In this document: positions 19,312-32,489 of the stretch, one piece after another
Layout of the letters: each line of letters opens with the position of its first letter
Position numbering within the stretch: the stretch's first letter is position 1
Assembly (NCBI RefSeq): GCF_947179165.1
Contig: NC_077243.1
Span: 48,128,501 to 48,192,500 of the forward strand
Direction: 5' to 3'
DNA from: Solanum dulcamara
Taxonomy: Eukaryota; Streptophyta; Magnoliopsida; Solanales; Solanaceae
DNA length: 64,000 nucleotides
The notes under the pieces: model-generated
Seen by the model: only the letters and a program-made list of their open reading frames with translations
The model's database searches: none
What the model was told of the DNA's origin: nothing
Program-made: the position numbers and the translations under genes

Positions 19312-21386
19312 TGTCATGACCCAATCCTAGAGCCTAGATGCGACACGAGGAATCAAGAAACCGGAGGTACCTCACCCAAGCCTCTTAGCATTTATTGAGA
19401 ATTTCATCAGTTATGATAAACAACAATAGGAACAAACATAAGGGGTAATCAGAACTAAGGGATTTCACATATAATAAGAATCAAAATCGACATATCATCC
19501 TTTCCTGTGTCCAACAATACCTTCTACACTAAGAATTAGCAGTGGATAAGATATGTCCCAAGATCACCCTCAAGATTAGGTCAAATACAAAAATGTAACT
19601 CGAATGTCTAAGCTAGATAGAATAGAAGTGTTATTCCCGGAAAATGGGAACTCTCCAAAAGTGGTGGACTTCAACAATTAACTTTGCCACGGGGAGGAGA
19701 GTGTAGAGCAATGTCGGTACCTACATAGTAATATCATGTAGGCAAAAGTATGCGTTAGTACTTTGAATGTACTAAGTATGAGAGCATGCTATAATGAAGA
19801 ACATCAAGTCATATATATAGGCAATATGCAATAATGAATACATGCATGAGAAACATCATATGGAGCCTTAAAGACATTCATTATGTGGGAGGGTGACCAT
19901 AACTGACATTTTAGATAATGCGAGCTATTATATGAAATCCAACATAACCCCCTACGTTTTCACGGGGAGACTACTTAACGGGTAGAACTCTGTCAACTTT
20001 AACATTTCATCAACATTAACTTTAATGGATAATTGTGGATCCACTAGCCTAAAATAGCCAAAAAGGGCCCATTTTTTGGCGCATAGTTAATGCAACATGA
20101 GACTTTATTTAAGGAACCCTTAGGTCAAGTCCCCATATAAATGATATATTCGGTGCTAGGTTAATCCCATAGAATAATATTTAAACATCACAATAGCATA
20201 AGCAATTATATATAACTTTAACATAAATTATCATTCGATGGAATAGCTCATTAAAATCTTTTATTTGATTCAATGAGAGAATTTTCCTTTCACATGGAAA
20301 CCTCACTTTGGCTAAGAAGCACTTTCATCAATAAATCATTTCATAAGACTCCCTTTACGTAAACACTTACCTCATATAATTTATTTGGAGTCTAAAAATA
20401 TTATTTCAACTTTACTTATATCATTAGGAAAACTAGGTGGGTTCTTTTCATAAAACCTTCAAATCATTTTTAAGAGTTCTTGCATGTATGAAAGTAATAA
20501 AATACGTTAATATAGAACATCTCAAAACAACCCCCATTTTTACTTGAAACCTCTTTCAAGCCTTCCTATAGGCACTTTATCAAATCATTCTATTCATGCA
20601 ATTGAGTGTCAAAATACATCAATATAGGTAAATAAACTTAAAATACATCATAATCTATGCATTTAGAGTCATTATATAAAAACCCTTGAAGATTCATTAC
20701 TTAAATTGAAATATCAAGATGAAAAAAACTTTTGGGCTCCATGGGTGAACGGACCCATGGATGGAAACTCATATACCTTGGAGGCACAAAATCCCTATGG
20801 AAACTTGAAGAAGAAAAGAGACTTGAGTGCCTTGTAATGGAAACCCTAGCCTTGCGTTGATGTTCTTGGGAGAGTTTGAGAGGAGGGGAATATAATGTAT
20901 TGAGTCTAAGAATGGTGAATGAGGGTTTTAGGGTTTTTAGATTGAAGGATTTAGCCTCCTAAATGACAACATTTTAGAATTAAAATACAGGAAAACACTA
21001 GAATGCCCTTCTTAAAATCTCGTCGGAAAGGACTTCACGGGGAACCTTCATGGTCCATGGTTCTCAACACTGTCTGTGGTGGGGTCCTGTCATAAGGGAC
21101 TTAGAAATATTTAAAAAAAGGCCTTCGAGGGTAGTCTCTGAAGTTTCACAATAGAGGGCTTCACAGCCCGTGGTTCTCACCAAGGTTTGTGATCCTTCAT
21201 CATGGTTCCTTCTCTACAAGTGAGAGTCTCTGATTCTCTGCCATGGTTTCTCACTATGGTCCATGATTTTTACCACGGCCGGTGATGGCTTCCGTGGTCA
21301 ACTCTTGGTGCCAGTTTTCTACATTTTTCTAAAATTTCATCATTTTTTCCTTGGTTTTGGACCTTTCACATTTTTGGGGTCTTACA
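19312..21386 (-). mobile_element. 5' LTR of element C (about 2.08 kb)
   Basis: It runs from TGTCATGACCC at 19312 to GGTCTTACA at 21386, i.e. TGTAAGACC...GGGTCATGACA on the minus strand. It pairs with 11542-13608. Flanking five-base stretches are GCTTC on the left of the element and ATTTC on the right (minus strand GAAGC and GAAAT), a diverged target duplication. The D gag frame continues across the insertion, which supports these ends. Confidence 0.9.
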
Positions 21387-22290
21387 ATTTCTCACTCTCT
21401 ATTTGCTTCTCATAGGTCATAAGTCTAGATATATCCATCTCCCCAATCAACATAGCCATTTTGCACTTATTTGAGACCATATCTCATATACCCAACATAA
21501 ACCTTCTCATACGAGCTCTTGAGTCGGCAACCATGAATGGAGAAAATTTTGAAAATTTTAGTAAATTTTAGGGCATACTCTATCACTCTTATACTACCTT
21601 GCTTAAGGTTGATGAACTCTTACGCTTTGAATTCCCTCAACTCTAAGGGGACAAAGTGGTCAATAAACACGCCTTTGAACTCATCCCAAGTCACAAGATT
21701 TGCCTTTCGAGGCCTCTTACTCTTCCATTGGTCATACCAAATACAAGAAACACCCCTCAATTATAAGTAGCTAAATCTGCTCTCTCGACCGGGCTAATCT
21801 CCATGATCTCAACAATCTTATAGATGCCATCAACAAACTTTTGTTGGTCCTCATCAACTTTCGAACCCCAAAACTTTGGAGGATTCATCCTCATGAATTC
21901 ATGAACTCTTGTTGCCACCATACAAATATTCGATTTCATGGGAGCAACCACTTGACAGTTAACTTTGGTCGTAACCTTGAGCAAGTACTTAGAAAGATGA
22001 TCAAATCTCAACATTGGAAACTTGATCATTTAGAGGATCATTCAGATCTTATTTCTCTAATTCAACCATATTCCTCCTAATGGGTTATCTTCGTGGAGGA
22101 ATATTCTGAAAATCATAAAGAAGAAGCATTAGAGGGAAAGGCTTAACCACTCTACCGCGCAACATAGATGATTAAAGAAGTGAAACTTTTCATAAGACAT
22201 TTCGTAGCCTGCTATTCATGGATGTGGCACTGTTCACACCAATGAATAAGACTCTAGTTAATGTGCTATGTTAGACTCCCCAAGACTTTT
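21387..22290 (-). pseudogene. gag of element D (5' side of the C insertion)
   Basis: The frame at 21757-22029 (90 codons) includes VATRVHEFMRMNPPKFWGS and EDQQKFVDGIYKIVE, the N-terminal part of chromovirus gag. Further down the minus strand WDEFKGVFIDHFVPLELREF and EFINLKQGSIRVIEYALKFT mark the core, in several frames with stops. The gag ends at 21387 with EKQIESEK and resumes at 11541 on the far side of element C. Confidence 0.85.
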
Positions 22291-22301
22291 CTAAACCTTG
22301 T

Positions 22302-22313
22302 ACTCTGATACTA
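22302..22313 (-). other. Primer binding site of element D
   Basis: The minus strand reads TAGTATCAGAGT, four bases from the LTR end at 22318. This is the initiator tRNA-Met type with two mismatches. Confidence 0.8.
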
Positions 22314-22317
22314 AGTT

Positions 22318-24422
22318 TGTCACTACTGGAACTAGGGCCAAGCCATGACACAACGATCAGGATGCGACAGACCCCAACTAAGCCATCTTAACATTCATTA
22401 CATCCATAAGGTGAAGAACATGATAATAAGATACAAGAGGAAGTAATCAACTTAAGGGAGTGGGACTAAGGGTAATCAACTAAATACACGTCTAATACGG
22501 ACTACATCATAAAGCCATCTAAACATGCCTCTAGTCTAATATTTAATGGGGGCTAAGGAAAAGCTCCTAGCTCACCCAAACAATATAATAAATCTAAGTA
22601 AACAATAATGATAGAATCTATGTCCTTAATAGAATAAGGACTCACCAACTCATTGAGAATCTATGGCAACTCTAGCAATAAATGGGATGCTCATGAGTGT
22701 CGTCCACCCCTACTTATGAGACAATGAAGTCAAAATATATATTAGTAGGTTTGAATGTACTAAGTATGTGAGGTATGCATGTACAAGTAAAGTAACAAAA
22801 ATAATATGTCATAAGATGCATGACCAATCATAATGAACATCAGTAAGTCTTAAAACATTCACAAACATATGAAACTTATGGTCAATGCATATCATAAATC
22901 TTCATCATGAAAGTCATAGCTTGATATTTAACTTGTGTGGGATAAGACCTTTAACCGATATCTAAGACTATGCGAGCTATTACATGGATTCTGATGGAAC
23001 CCTTATTGAGAAGGGGGAGGCTACCTTGCCAATGTATACACTATCATGGGACTTAACTCAAATGTGCTATATGTGGATCCTCTATCTAGGACATGAAGGA
23101 AACCTACACGGGCTACATAGTGTGGGACTTTAGGTTGCTACTAGGATTTCCTTAGGTAACTAACTGCACTACCAGACCAAATCCCACCTAGAAGCCCTCT
23201 CGGTGATTAGTCAATATCCCAACAGAAACTCATTAAACATGATCATAATATAATAGGCAAAGTTAGTAACTGCCTATCAATTCATCTTTAAAAATATATT
23301 AGGAATAGCTCATTAACTTAGTGATTCATACGAATCCTTAACTTCGATGAGAATTGTACCTACCACCATCTTTAACATTATTGTGAGAGAATTGGACTGA
23401 TTACACCATAATAATTTTTTTGATCTTAACTTTGATCATCATCATAACTTTTATTATAAAATAGTATTCTCAACTTTAAATCATAGAAACTTTCATCAAA
23501 AATCATCAAACTCATAACAAACTTATAAAATCATCTTTAACTTCCATAATCATAACTTAAAAGTAGCATTATGCATGGGCATTAATAATTCAACTTAAAA
23601 TCATGCAATTCATATGAAAACATGCATGCAATGATCCTTGATAACATCTAAAAACCAAATTAAATCAGACCAATATAATTCATCAAAACTAGGGTTCATA
23701 ATCACATATAAATTGAAAGAAACTTTGAGAAAATCTTGGGAATCCATGGGAGAAAAGGGCCCATGAATCAATCTCCGCATACCTTGCTCGAATTCACTAA
23801 AAATTGAAGAAGAAAGCTGAAAACCTTAGCTTGAGATTGAAGAAGAAACCTTGAGAGATTCTAAGTTCTTTCCTTGGGGAATTTAGAAGAATTTCTTGTG
23901 AATGAGGGAAATTTCAAAGAATTTGTAGATATAGGGTTGAACTTGGGCATAATGTGTCTAGGTTCATTGAACTGAACTTGAGAAAATACATAATTTCCCT
24001 TCATTAAAACATTAGATTCGAACCTACGAGATGACTCTATGAGTCATAGAAATAATGATGTGTCATCAAGATGACTCATCTTGCAGGTCTAAGAAATGGG
24101 ATGTAAATCAAGCCTCTGGAGTTTTGGAACAATTCATTATTACAACTCGTCAACTCATCTACAAGTCAAAGACTTTTTCCATCCTGCAGGTCCCAAAACC
24201 TGTAACTCTGAGAGTCTATGATCTTTAACTATGAGGTGTTCTTACGACTTGTCAATAGGACGATAACTCATCCTGTTGAGTTTTATAACCTCTTATGAGG
24301 TTTGGTCCTGATCGAGTACAAAGGCTCCCTGTACGACTCATTTCTATGAGTTTTAGAAACCTCTACGACTCATGGAGATGATCGGAAACATAGGTCTAGT
24401 CAATATTTTGCAGGGTCTTAGA
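22318..24422 (-). mobile_element. 5' LTR of element D (about 2.1 kb)
   Basis: The minus strand starts TCTAAGACCC (decayed TG) at 24422 and ends ...AGTGACA at 22318. It is related to the B LTR at 32661-34771 and to solo LTR I, sharing the AGGAGCTT...GGCATG and GGATCCACTAG landmarks. An array of TACGACTCAT/ATGAGTCATAG motifs lies at about 24010-24390. No 3' LTR of D remains. Confidence 0.8.
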
Positions 24423-24596
24423 GTGCATGCTCATGAAATCTATTTAAATCTATGATTTATGTTAAGTTAGAAATCTCATGGTTTATGCATTTTAAATATT
24501 CCATTGCATTTTTGATGGGTTGATAGTCCTCTTTTCGTGTCTTATTCATGCTAGTTTGAGTCCATTTGAGGCCAAATATTCCCAAGAGGGGGATAT
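24423..24596 (+). mobile_element. 3' untranslated region and polypurine tract of element J
   Basis: Resembles the C 3' untranslated region and ends in a TTTGAGGCCAAATATTCCC run plus AAGAGGGGGATAT. D is inserted to its left. No coding sequence. Confidence 0.6.
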
Positions 24597-25577
24597 TCTA
24601 AGAGCTCGAAAGTTGGAAAGTTAGAGTTTTGAGTTAAAAAGGAAAAATAGTGAAAATTTAAATTATGAAGCTCGCCAAGTAGCTCATGAGACTCGCCAAA
24701 GGGGGGTCAAAAGGTCGCCCTTTAGTGCTGGAAATTTTCCTAGTAGACAGGACTAATTGGCGAGAAAGAGGTCGAGTTTGGCGAATTGCCCAAACTGATT
24801 GGCAAGCTAAATTTACCTTGCAAAAATATCCTGAATTTATTTCTTAGAAATAGGAAGGGTTGGTGAGAAGGAAGGATGATTGGCGAAACGCTGAAATGAC
24901 TTGGCGAGATTATCTTACTCACTAAAACTTTCAGAGAAGTTTTTATACGAAGGTGGAATTCAGCAGGGCAAAAGACAAGATGGTGACTTGCTGATAGGCT
25001 CAGCGAGCAATGTTGTACTCGGCAAAGAGTTTCAGAGATCCTTATAATAGATTTGAGTAAAATTAGGTGAGGAAACAAGAAGTTTGGCGACTCATCAACT
25101 TGGTCGGTGAGAACGACCAACCTCGCTAACAGGGATCCGTCAGTCATTTAATGAGGGTAATTTTGTCTATTCCATCTCATTTCATTCCTAAGCTATTTCA
25201 TTTAAAGTCTATTACTAAACCTATAATCACCCAAACCGTTTAAATTCCCCTCATTCTCTCCAAATACATTAAAACTAAAAATCCTCTCTCTAGAGTTCAA
25301 GTCTTTTTCTCCAAGGGATTCCTTTCAAGGTGAATATGGGGTATCAAGCTTCAATTGTCCTCTTCAAAATTTTAAAGCTAGGTTTATTCAAGGTATGTGG
25401 GAATTCATCCATAGATCCTTCTATCCATGGAGTCTCAAGGTTTTTCTTCAAATTCATCTTCTGAATTCTATTTCTACATCATATTTCTTATGACATTGCA
25501 TTGGGTCACTTCAATTATGATTTATTTCCTTATCAATGATCTAATTGCGCATGATTCAAGTGAAGTTGAATGTTTTT
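24597..25577 (+). mobile_element. Truncated LTR of element J
   Basis: Starts TCTAAGAGCTCG right after the polypurine tract. The second half (25250-25570), with GGTATGTGGGAATTCATCC and CCATGGAGTC, matches the B LTR around 33200-33500. GGCGAG/CTCGCC motifs are scattered over 24660-25130. It is cut at 25577 by the H LTR. The 135-codon minus-strand ORF at 24740-25147 crosses this motif array, resembles nothing I know and is unlikely to be a gene. Confidence 0.75.
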
Positions 25578-26633
25578 TTTCATGACCCAAATTCAAAGGG
25601 CGCAACCGCCACCTAGTGCAAACTAAGGCCAAAGCCAACCGGCTGAACCTCTTGCTAATGGCGCTTAAGAGCCATACACAGTCAAGAAAATAAAAAAATA
25701 TATCTCAACTTTTACATAATCTGTCATCCAGAAAAGGCCATTGTCAATAAATCAAGAAAGAAAACAACTACTCCCAATAGTTGATATAAAGCAATAAGTA
25801 AGTAGCATATGAGTCCTGTTGAGACATTCAGGCCGCCGTGATCTCTACAAAAGCGTAAACGTTGTATGGGCTATCGAGGCTTTCATGATCTCTATATAGA
25901 AATTGAAAACATATTTACATTTTGTAAACTAGGACAGTTAGCCACTAAACTTCCAACAAAACAACAACAAGGTTCAATTGGCTAACAAGCTACAACTAAC
26001 AAATACAAGGACAAAATCGCCACCATCCTAGCTATGCAACCCAAATGACTAGTCTAAAGCCTATATGAATATAATACTTGGTGGGACAGGTCCCTAAAAA
26101 ATCCAAACACTATAAATAGCATAAAGGAAAACATCTAAGACTCTAGCAACCACTGAAAGGAAAGGGGTCAACTAGCACACCGAAGTTTGGGTATACTACT
26201 CGACAGGTTTGCCTGATCGTCGCTCAAGACATGTAGTCATAAATACAGTATCCCCAGGATATGGGGCATCAGCACGAGGTAATGTACCAAGTATGTAAGG
26301 TGACTAAAAGATGAAACTGAAGTATAAGTACTCAATGAAAATAGCAGGAATGAAACACACGTATAACACCTATTTCTCTATGACATGAAAATATAAGCAC
26401 ATAACTAGCAATAACTTGACCCGGCCCCAACGATCCCAATAAGTATAAATTGCACACATTAGCTATAAGTCCTAACGAGCGCAAAAAATTTCTAAATACC
26501 CATATTAGTACCTTTACCTGGATCCCCATAATAATTTGATCTGAATTGTCTGAATGTACATTTGCAATTTTGAAGCCTTATGGTGCAATAACAATATGCT
26601 ACCCTATAGGTAAATCCTGCCCAGTCCACCCAA
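25578..26633 (-). mobile_element. 3' LTR of element H, downstream part
   Basis: The minus strand ends GGGTTTGGGTCATGAAA-like at 25578 (TGTCATGACCC decayed to TTTCATGACCC on the plus strand). A second partial copy of 26190-26340 is at 32500-32660. It is interrupted at 26633 by solo LTR I and resumes at 28688. Confidence 0.75.
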
Positions 26634-28687
26634 TGTCATGACCTAAACTAGGCCCTAGATGTGACAGAATGATCAAAACCGTGTAGGTCACTAACCAAGA
26701 CTTTTGACGTATCATAATTATGCAAAAGGTACAATTAAAGTGGAAACAATCATAAGAAGATCTCAAGAACATGAATCATAAGTGTATAAAATTTGACAAC
26801 ATAGACTCTATATAGTGTGTCCAACAATGTCTCTACTAGTTAATATGGATGGGGTATCCCTATCTCACCCTCCAATAAATATAACAAAAGTATTTCGAAA
26901 GAAGTAAATTCATAAACTCACCCTCGAATCGATTAAGACTCGTCAATCTTCATAGTATAGGAATGCAACTAGCCATGTGAAGAGTGGATGTGATCTTTGA
27001 CCCGTACATTATGATACAATGTAGGCAATAAAGTATGAGTTAGTATGTTTGAGTTTACTAAGTATGAGGGCATACCATGCAATATAAAACATGAGATGCA
27101 ATGATCAAATAACGAACATGATGTAAAAGAGGAAAAGTAAAGTCATGAGAAAAACATGATTTTAACAAAGCATTAAGAGACATAAATGAGATCATAAAAG
27201 TACATAAAATAGAGTTAACATATGTGATATAGAATCATAACCGACAATAAGACCATGCGAGCTATGACATAGAATCCTAATGTCTCCCCATACAATAGAA
27301 GAAAGGGGAATCTACTTACCCAGGTAGACTCTACCCCGCTAGGCGGGTCATGAGCATATGATATATATGGATCCACTAGCTAGGCCATAAAGAAAAATCT
27401 TATTGTGGCACGTAGTTATGAGACTAGAGAATTTATATAAGGAACCCGTAGGTCAAGCCCCCACCTCAAACCTCATTCGATGCTAAGTCAAATCCCATAA
27501 AATATATAGAATAATAATCATACTTGACATATATTCATAAACTTGTTCATAGGTTTCAAAACTCATAGAGTAACTCATTTTCATATAATAATTGCAATAT
27601 GCGTAAAAGCCTTTCAAATTACAAATTATACTTGCATAATACACGCCATTAGGTTCCTAGTTCACCAATTAAGGATTCGAAGTCACCTCTTTTATAACAT
27701 GCATGAAATTCATATCTTGATCATAATTGACATCTGTAACCATGGCTTATACTTGAAATTAGAGTAGAAACTTGAATGCATAAACTACTTGCTTGAAACT
27801 CATGAAAATGGATAAGAAACATACTTGATCATATACTTATACCAACCCATACCTAATTCATGCAAATAATATCAATTAGTACGTAATTTAATCAATGATC
27901 ATATAATATACCACGAATAAGAAGACCTAATGCATAATCAGAAAGTTAGGATTGTTGAATAGTAAAATCATAGAGAATTTTGGGGATAAAACTTTGGGAT
28001 TCCAGGGGTGAAAGGCACCATTGGATGAAGATCCACACACCTTGGGGATTTTGACAATGGAGATTGAAAAAGGTGTCTTGAGTTTAAAGAAAACCCTAGA
28101 ACTTCCCTGATGGAGAAGAAGATCTTTCGAAGGAACCTTGGGTAAGAAAACTTGTGACTTTGAGAGCTATTGAGAGAAGGATAGGTTTAGGAATACTTAG
28201 GGTAGTTAATAGTGAGGACCTAGTCCCAAAAACCATCCACATACATTAGTGAAGTATAGAGAAAATACCAAACTAGTCCTCATTTAAATATGGCTAGATA
28301 GCCCTACGAAATACACCTTACGAATCATAAAAAGTTTGACGAATCATAGAAACGACTTGTCCTACATGTTTTGAGGGAACCCTGAGATTCTGAGTTTGTG
28401 AAGTTCTCTTGTGACTCATTCTTATAAGTCATCATCTCTTCTATGACTCATCTTGTCGAGTCATTTCAAAAATAATGAGGCTTGTATTCTTGCAAGATAT
28501 AGAAACTAAAAAATGAGTAATCAACTGACTCATAAACCCTCTTCTTGACTTAGCCAAATTCCAACCTCATACACTACCCCTATACTTGTACACCCGCAGA
28601 CAACTCTACCAGTCGTACAACTTGAGCCAACAAAAATATTTCTTGAATTCTCTTGCGTTTTGATTTTTTAACTTTTGGGGTATTACA
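26634..28687 (-). mobile_element. Solo LTR I (2054 bp) inserted in the H LTR
   Basis: Complete LTR: plus-strand TGTCATGACCTAAACTAGG at 26634 to GGGGTATTACA at 28687. The five flanking bases are CCCAA on the left (26629-26633) and CCCGA on the right (28688-28692), an almost perfect target duplication. No internal sequence is left, so it arose by LTR-LTR recombination. It shares landmarks with D and B LTRs (GGATCCACTAGCTAGG, the GACTCAT motifs near 28310-28470). Confidence 0.9.
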
Positions 28688-28797
28688 CCCGACCCATAGG
28701 CTCGGTATACCCAGATCGTAGGCTCGGTCTACCCAACCCATATGCTCGTTCTACCTGACCTATATGCTCAGTCTACCTGGCACATAGGCTGGGTAAA
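28688..28797. repeat. 22-bp tandem array, five copies, in the H LTR
   Basis: Consecutive 22-base units of the form CCCRACCCATAGGCTCGGTCTA: 28688, 28710, 28732, 28754 and 28776, with a few changes each. A partial unit (GCCCAGTCCACCCAA) stands on the other side of solo LTR I, just before 26634, so that LTR landed inside the array. Confidence 0.9.
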
Positions 28798-30473
28798 ATA
28801 GTCAATTTGTATGCTCAAAAATCCTGCAGTGTCAGTTCTTGCTTATGCCAAAACAAGATCATAGGCGGCAACTAGACAATAAAACATCAAAACAATACCA
28901 AGTAATCAGACTTGATCAAAAAAATTTGTAACATGGTTTTCTAGGACACTAGGCAAGGGGTAGAGTATCGCTAATACACAATAATCATATGATTGCAGCC
29001 AACTCAATAGGGTAGGGCTAAAAGTCATATAACGACTATAAATAAGACATGACGAGCTTAGGCCATCTGGATCATACCAGAAAAGAAATAATAGCCTTAA
29101 CATATCTTTCTATCAAATCTCCTAAGGTGTCTCTAGGAAACTTGGAAAATCAAAAGTAATACAATAATGTGAAAATCATCTACGCTGCAAAAATAATTCA
29201 TATCCAATCGATAGGCGTTAAGGTCGTCATCATGACCAGAAAACTTTTAACCCAAAAAGTTAAATAATAATATCAAAATAACCAGTAACTAATAACAACA
29301 ACATGAGTCTCTCAACATTTCACAAGAGCATCAAGCTCCTGAGGTAATATAAGAACGCACACATCACGTTATTCAATCAATAACCTCTATACCTAACACC
29401 TAGAAGTACTGCACCAATAACCCATCCATATGTAACTGTAATACCATCAATTTACCCATCAAAATAGCTCACAACAACACAATAACTAGGCTTCCCAGAA
29501 CCATGACACTCAAACGCTGCCTAGTGGCTCAAACACCAAAAAAATGACAAAAAATATTTAAAATGAGGGAGGTTGATTTGATGAAACATAAGTTAACCAA
29601 AAATATTTCATTTATATAGAAAAAGAATCTTACGGAAGGTTATAACACCATTCCAACCCAGCAACTTCAAGAAGATGCACTAAAATAAATCCTAGGTCGT
29701 AGGAATTGATTTCCAAGTTTAAGGCATGAGATTTTAAGCAAAGTAGGTGTAGAACCTTAACCCAATGTAGCTCAACTATGTACATAAGTTAACAACCATA
29801 TTACCCAATTCCTTCAACCACCATAAAAAATGATTAGAAATTGCACAAAACGAAGCTTGTGACAAGGAGAATATTTCTCCAAAATTGACCCAAGAAAGAA
29901 TCAAGCTAGAAGAGGGTGTTTTGTTACCTCAAAAGTCTTGCCAAAATATTAAATTTCTTCTGGACGTTCTTACTTTGATAAAATGTAAAAATAACCCTTT
30001 TTGATATCAAAACGCACCTTTTAAAGTCGACCAAAAGTGACTCAGATCCGTTACCCAGTTTGCCATGATAGGCTGTGGTAAAATGGTCATAAATGTTTAC
30101 TCTAATGTCGAATTAATGAGTGGTATTATTTATGTTAAACTAGATTTGTAGGCCTTCTATGTGATACATATTAGGTACCTTAATTCCATATATATTTGTA
30201 GACATGCTCCTCCCAAGTCAGTACATAAATAAAATTATATCAAAACTTTCTTTCAATAAATTCGTCACTTAAGATTTTTGTTTCAAGGCACCCCTTGAAC
30301 TATAAAATCTATCTAAGAAATTCAATTGAAATTATAAAGTTATTACTTGGTATAACCACCAAATTTCCAATATTCTCCAAACATTTCAATAATGATTGAT
30401 GTAGATTATGGTAAATTGACTTGTCGAACATAAGTTTGTTATTTCAAATATTATAAACTTATGGGGTGTTACA
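28798..30473 (-). mobile_element. 3' LTR of element H, upstream part
   Basis: Continues the H LTR to its start TGTAACACCCC (minus strand, 30473). Without LTR I the whole LTR is about 2.84 kb. No gene is seen in it; the minus ORF at 28906-29103 has no recognisable features. Confidence 0.75.
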
Positions 30474-30490
30474 TCCTTCCCCCTTAGGAA
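30474..30490 (-). other. Polypurine tract of element H
   Basis: The minus strand reads CCTAAGGGGGAAGGA just before the LTR start, after a CATTTGAGGAAGAATGTT run. Confidence 0.75.
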
Positions 30491-30604
30491 CATTCTTCCT
30501 CAAATGATAAAAACACTTGTGGAATCATATAAAAAAATACAGGAACTCATACAACAACAAGAAACATACCTTAAAAATTCAATTGCGTGTCTATTCTATA
30601 TCTA

Positions 30605-30800
30605 CTTTACAAATTATACGAAGGAGTAAACAGGTGGGAATATCTAGATTTCATGTCCTCAGCTTCATATGTCATCTCTTCCACATTATAGATCTGGCTC
30701 AAGACTTTTTTTATATAATCCATATATTTATTTTTCAATCATCTTATTTGGAGTTCTACTACTACAACAAGGACTTCTTCGTAGGATAAATCCTCTAAAA
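30605..30800 (-). pseudogene. Chromodomain end of element H pol
   Basis: The minus strand reads LEDLSYEEVLVV, then VEEMTYEAEDMKSRYSHLF. This is the chromodomain tail, with TYEAED in place of the usual TWEAE. Frame breaks and stops lie between the two parts. The tail ends within about 150 bases of the polypurine tract, as in the other families. Confidence 0.8.
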
Positions 30801-31330
30801 TCAGAACATCTACTGTTAGAACTATATGTGATGGATCTCCAATAAAATTTGTTAGAAACAAAATATGAAATATTAGGTGTACTACCTTTAACTCAAGAGG
30901 TAACTCCAGCGCATAGTTAAGTCGGCCTATCTTTCACAAGATGCGGTAAGGCCCAATATATCTAGGGCTCAACTTGCTCTTTTTTCTAAATCTCATAACA
31001 CCTTTCATATGTAAGACTTTCTGAAAGACGCAATCATCAACATAAAACTCTAAGTCTCATATACTAATATCTGCATATGAATTCTGATGGCTCTAAGCTA
31101 TCAACAACTATTCTGTAATTAACTTAACATGTTCCACAGCTTACTCCACTAAGTTTGGTCCAAACAATCTTAATTCTCTAACCTCGAAACAACCAAGAGG
31201 GGATATATGTATATATTCTTCAATATAAAGCCTCATATGTCACCATACCAATGTTATAATAATAACTATTATTATGAGAAAACTCAAAAAGTGGCAAGTA
31301 ATCATCCTAGTTTCCTTTGAAATCTAGCAC
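30801..31330 (-). pseudogene. Integrase C-terminal domain of element H
   Basis: Readable blocks: MKGVMRFRKKSKLSPRYIGP followed by YRIL (about 30920-31010), LNYALELPLELKVVH (about 30850-30910), and further up DLEFYVDDCVF and FEVRELRLFGPNLVE. Order and spacing fit a normal chromovirus integrase C terminus. Several stops; not translatable. Confidence 0.8.
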
Positions 31331-31700
31331 ACACGCCCTTAATTATCCTTGAGCATTTTGATCATAAGTTCAACTTTTCCATTAGTCTGAGGGTGAAATA
31401 ATGTACTAAGATTAACATATATCCCCAGACCCTTCTAGAAAGATCTTAGAAAATATAATGTAAATTATGTCCTCTATCTAAAATAATTGATTCTGGGACA
31501 CCATGCCACTCTAATATATAACCCTACATAATCTTTAGTTCAAAGTGGTGTCCTAACCAGTAAGAAATGGGTTGATTTCATCAGCTTGTTGATAATTACC
31601 CAAATGGAATCAAAATTTTATCGTGAATAAGGCAAAATTTTATCGTGAATGATATCTCTCAAGTCTACCCACTAGGATTCTGGTGCTCAACCTTCACCTG
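31331..31700 (-). pseudogene. Integrase catalytic core of element H
   Basis: The minus strand reads NFDSIWVIINKLMKSTHFLL, DYVGLYIR, and FHPQTNGKVELMIKMLKD. The first catalytic Asp position of VDRMTKS is Asn (INKLMKS), and a stop follows the second motif region (RT*FT). A short local duplication of GCAAAATTTTATCGTGAAT lies at 31612-31650. Confidence 0.75.
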
Positions 31701-32489
31701 TTTACAATTAGGAAACTATGCTATAAACTTATCAATATCTATAATCATCCCAGACCACCAGTACATATCTTTAATATTGTGATACATTTTTGTAGAACTT
31801 ATGTTAATAGAATATCGAGAATAGTATGCTTCCCCCATAATCTATTGTCAAAGACCTATAATATCTGAAATAAACAATCAAACCTAGGATCCTTGTGTTT
31901 TCGTGCCTTCATATCTGCATTTAGAGATGGTACAATTGAGTCCCAAATTGTGACTTCATCATCAGAATCAAATAACTAACCCTCAAGTTAGCTAGCTTAT
32001 GAAGCTCTAAATCTATCTCCTGCTTCTCTACTCCTAAATATGACGAGCTTCCAATTGATTTATGAATTAGGACATCAGCTACTATATTTACCTTCCCTAT
32101 ATGGTATAATATTTCATTGTCATAAACTTTTTGCAACTCGAGTCATTGGTGATGTCGTAGATTAAACTCTTTTTGTTTGAAAATATACTACAGGCTTGTA
32201 CAATCTCTCTAGACATCAACATGCATGCCATATAATTAATTCCTTCAAATCTTCAAGGCATGAAGAACTACAACCAAATATAAATCATGGGTTGGGTAAT
32301 TTTTCTCATTCTTTTTTATCTATCTAAAAGTTAAACAATTACCTTACCATATTGCATCAAAACACAACACAACCCAACCCAAAACCTGAAGCATCATAGT
32401 ACACATCATAGCCCTCTCGACCCTCTAGCAAGATTAAAATTGAGGTTGAAGTCAATTTGTCTTTCAGCTTTTGATAGCTCTATTCATCG
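31701..32489 (-). pseudogene. RNase H and integrase N-terminal region of element H
   Basis: A 71-codon open piece at 31921-32136 gives ILYHIGKVNIVADVLIHKS and EKQEIDLELHKLANLRV, which link RNase H to integrase. Upstream on the minus strand (32140-32480) decayed RNase H motifs appear (YYDASGFGLG-like, [13 protein letters not shown]). The RT is missing: similarity ends at about 32489, where a fragment of H-type LTR begins. Confidence 0.75.

Noticed and set aside
24740..25147. 135-codon minus-strand ORF
   Set aside because: It lies inside an LTR (J) across a GGCGAG/CTCGCC motif cluster, has no recognisable domain and no conserved copy in frame.
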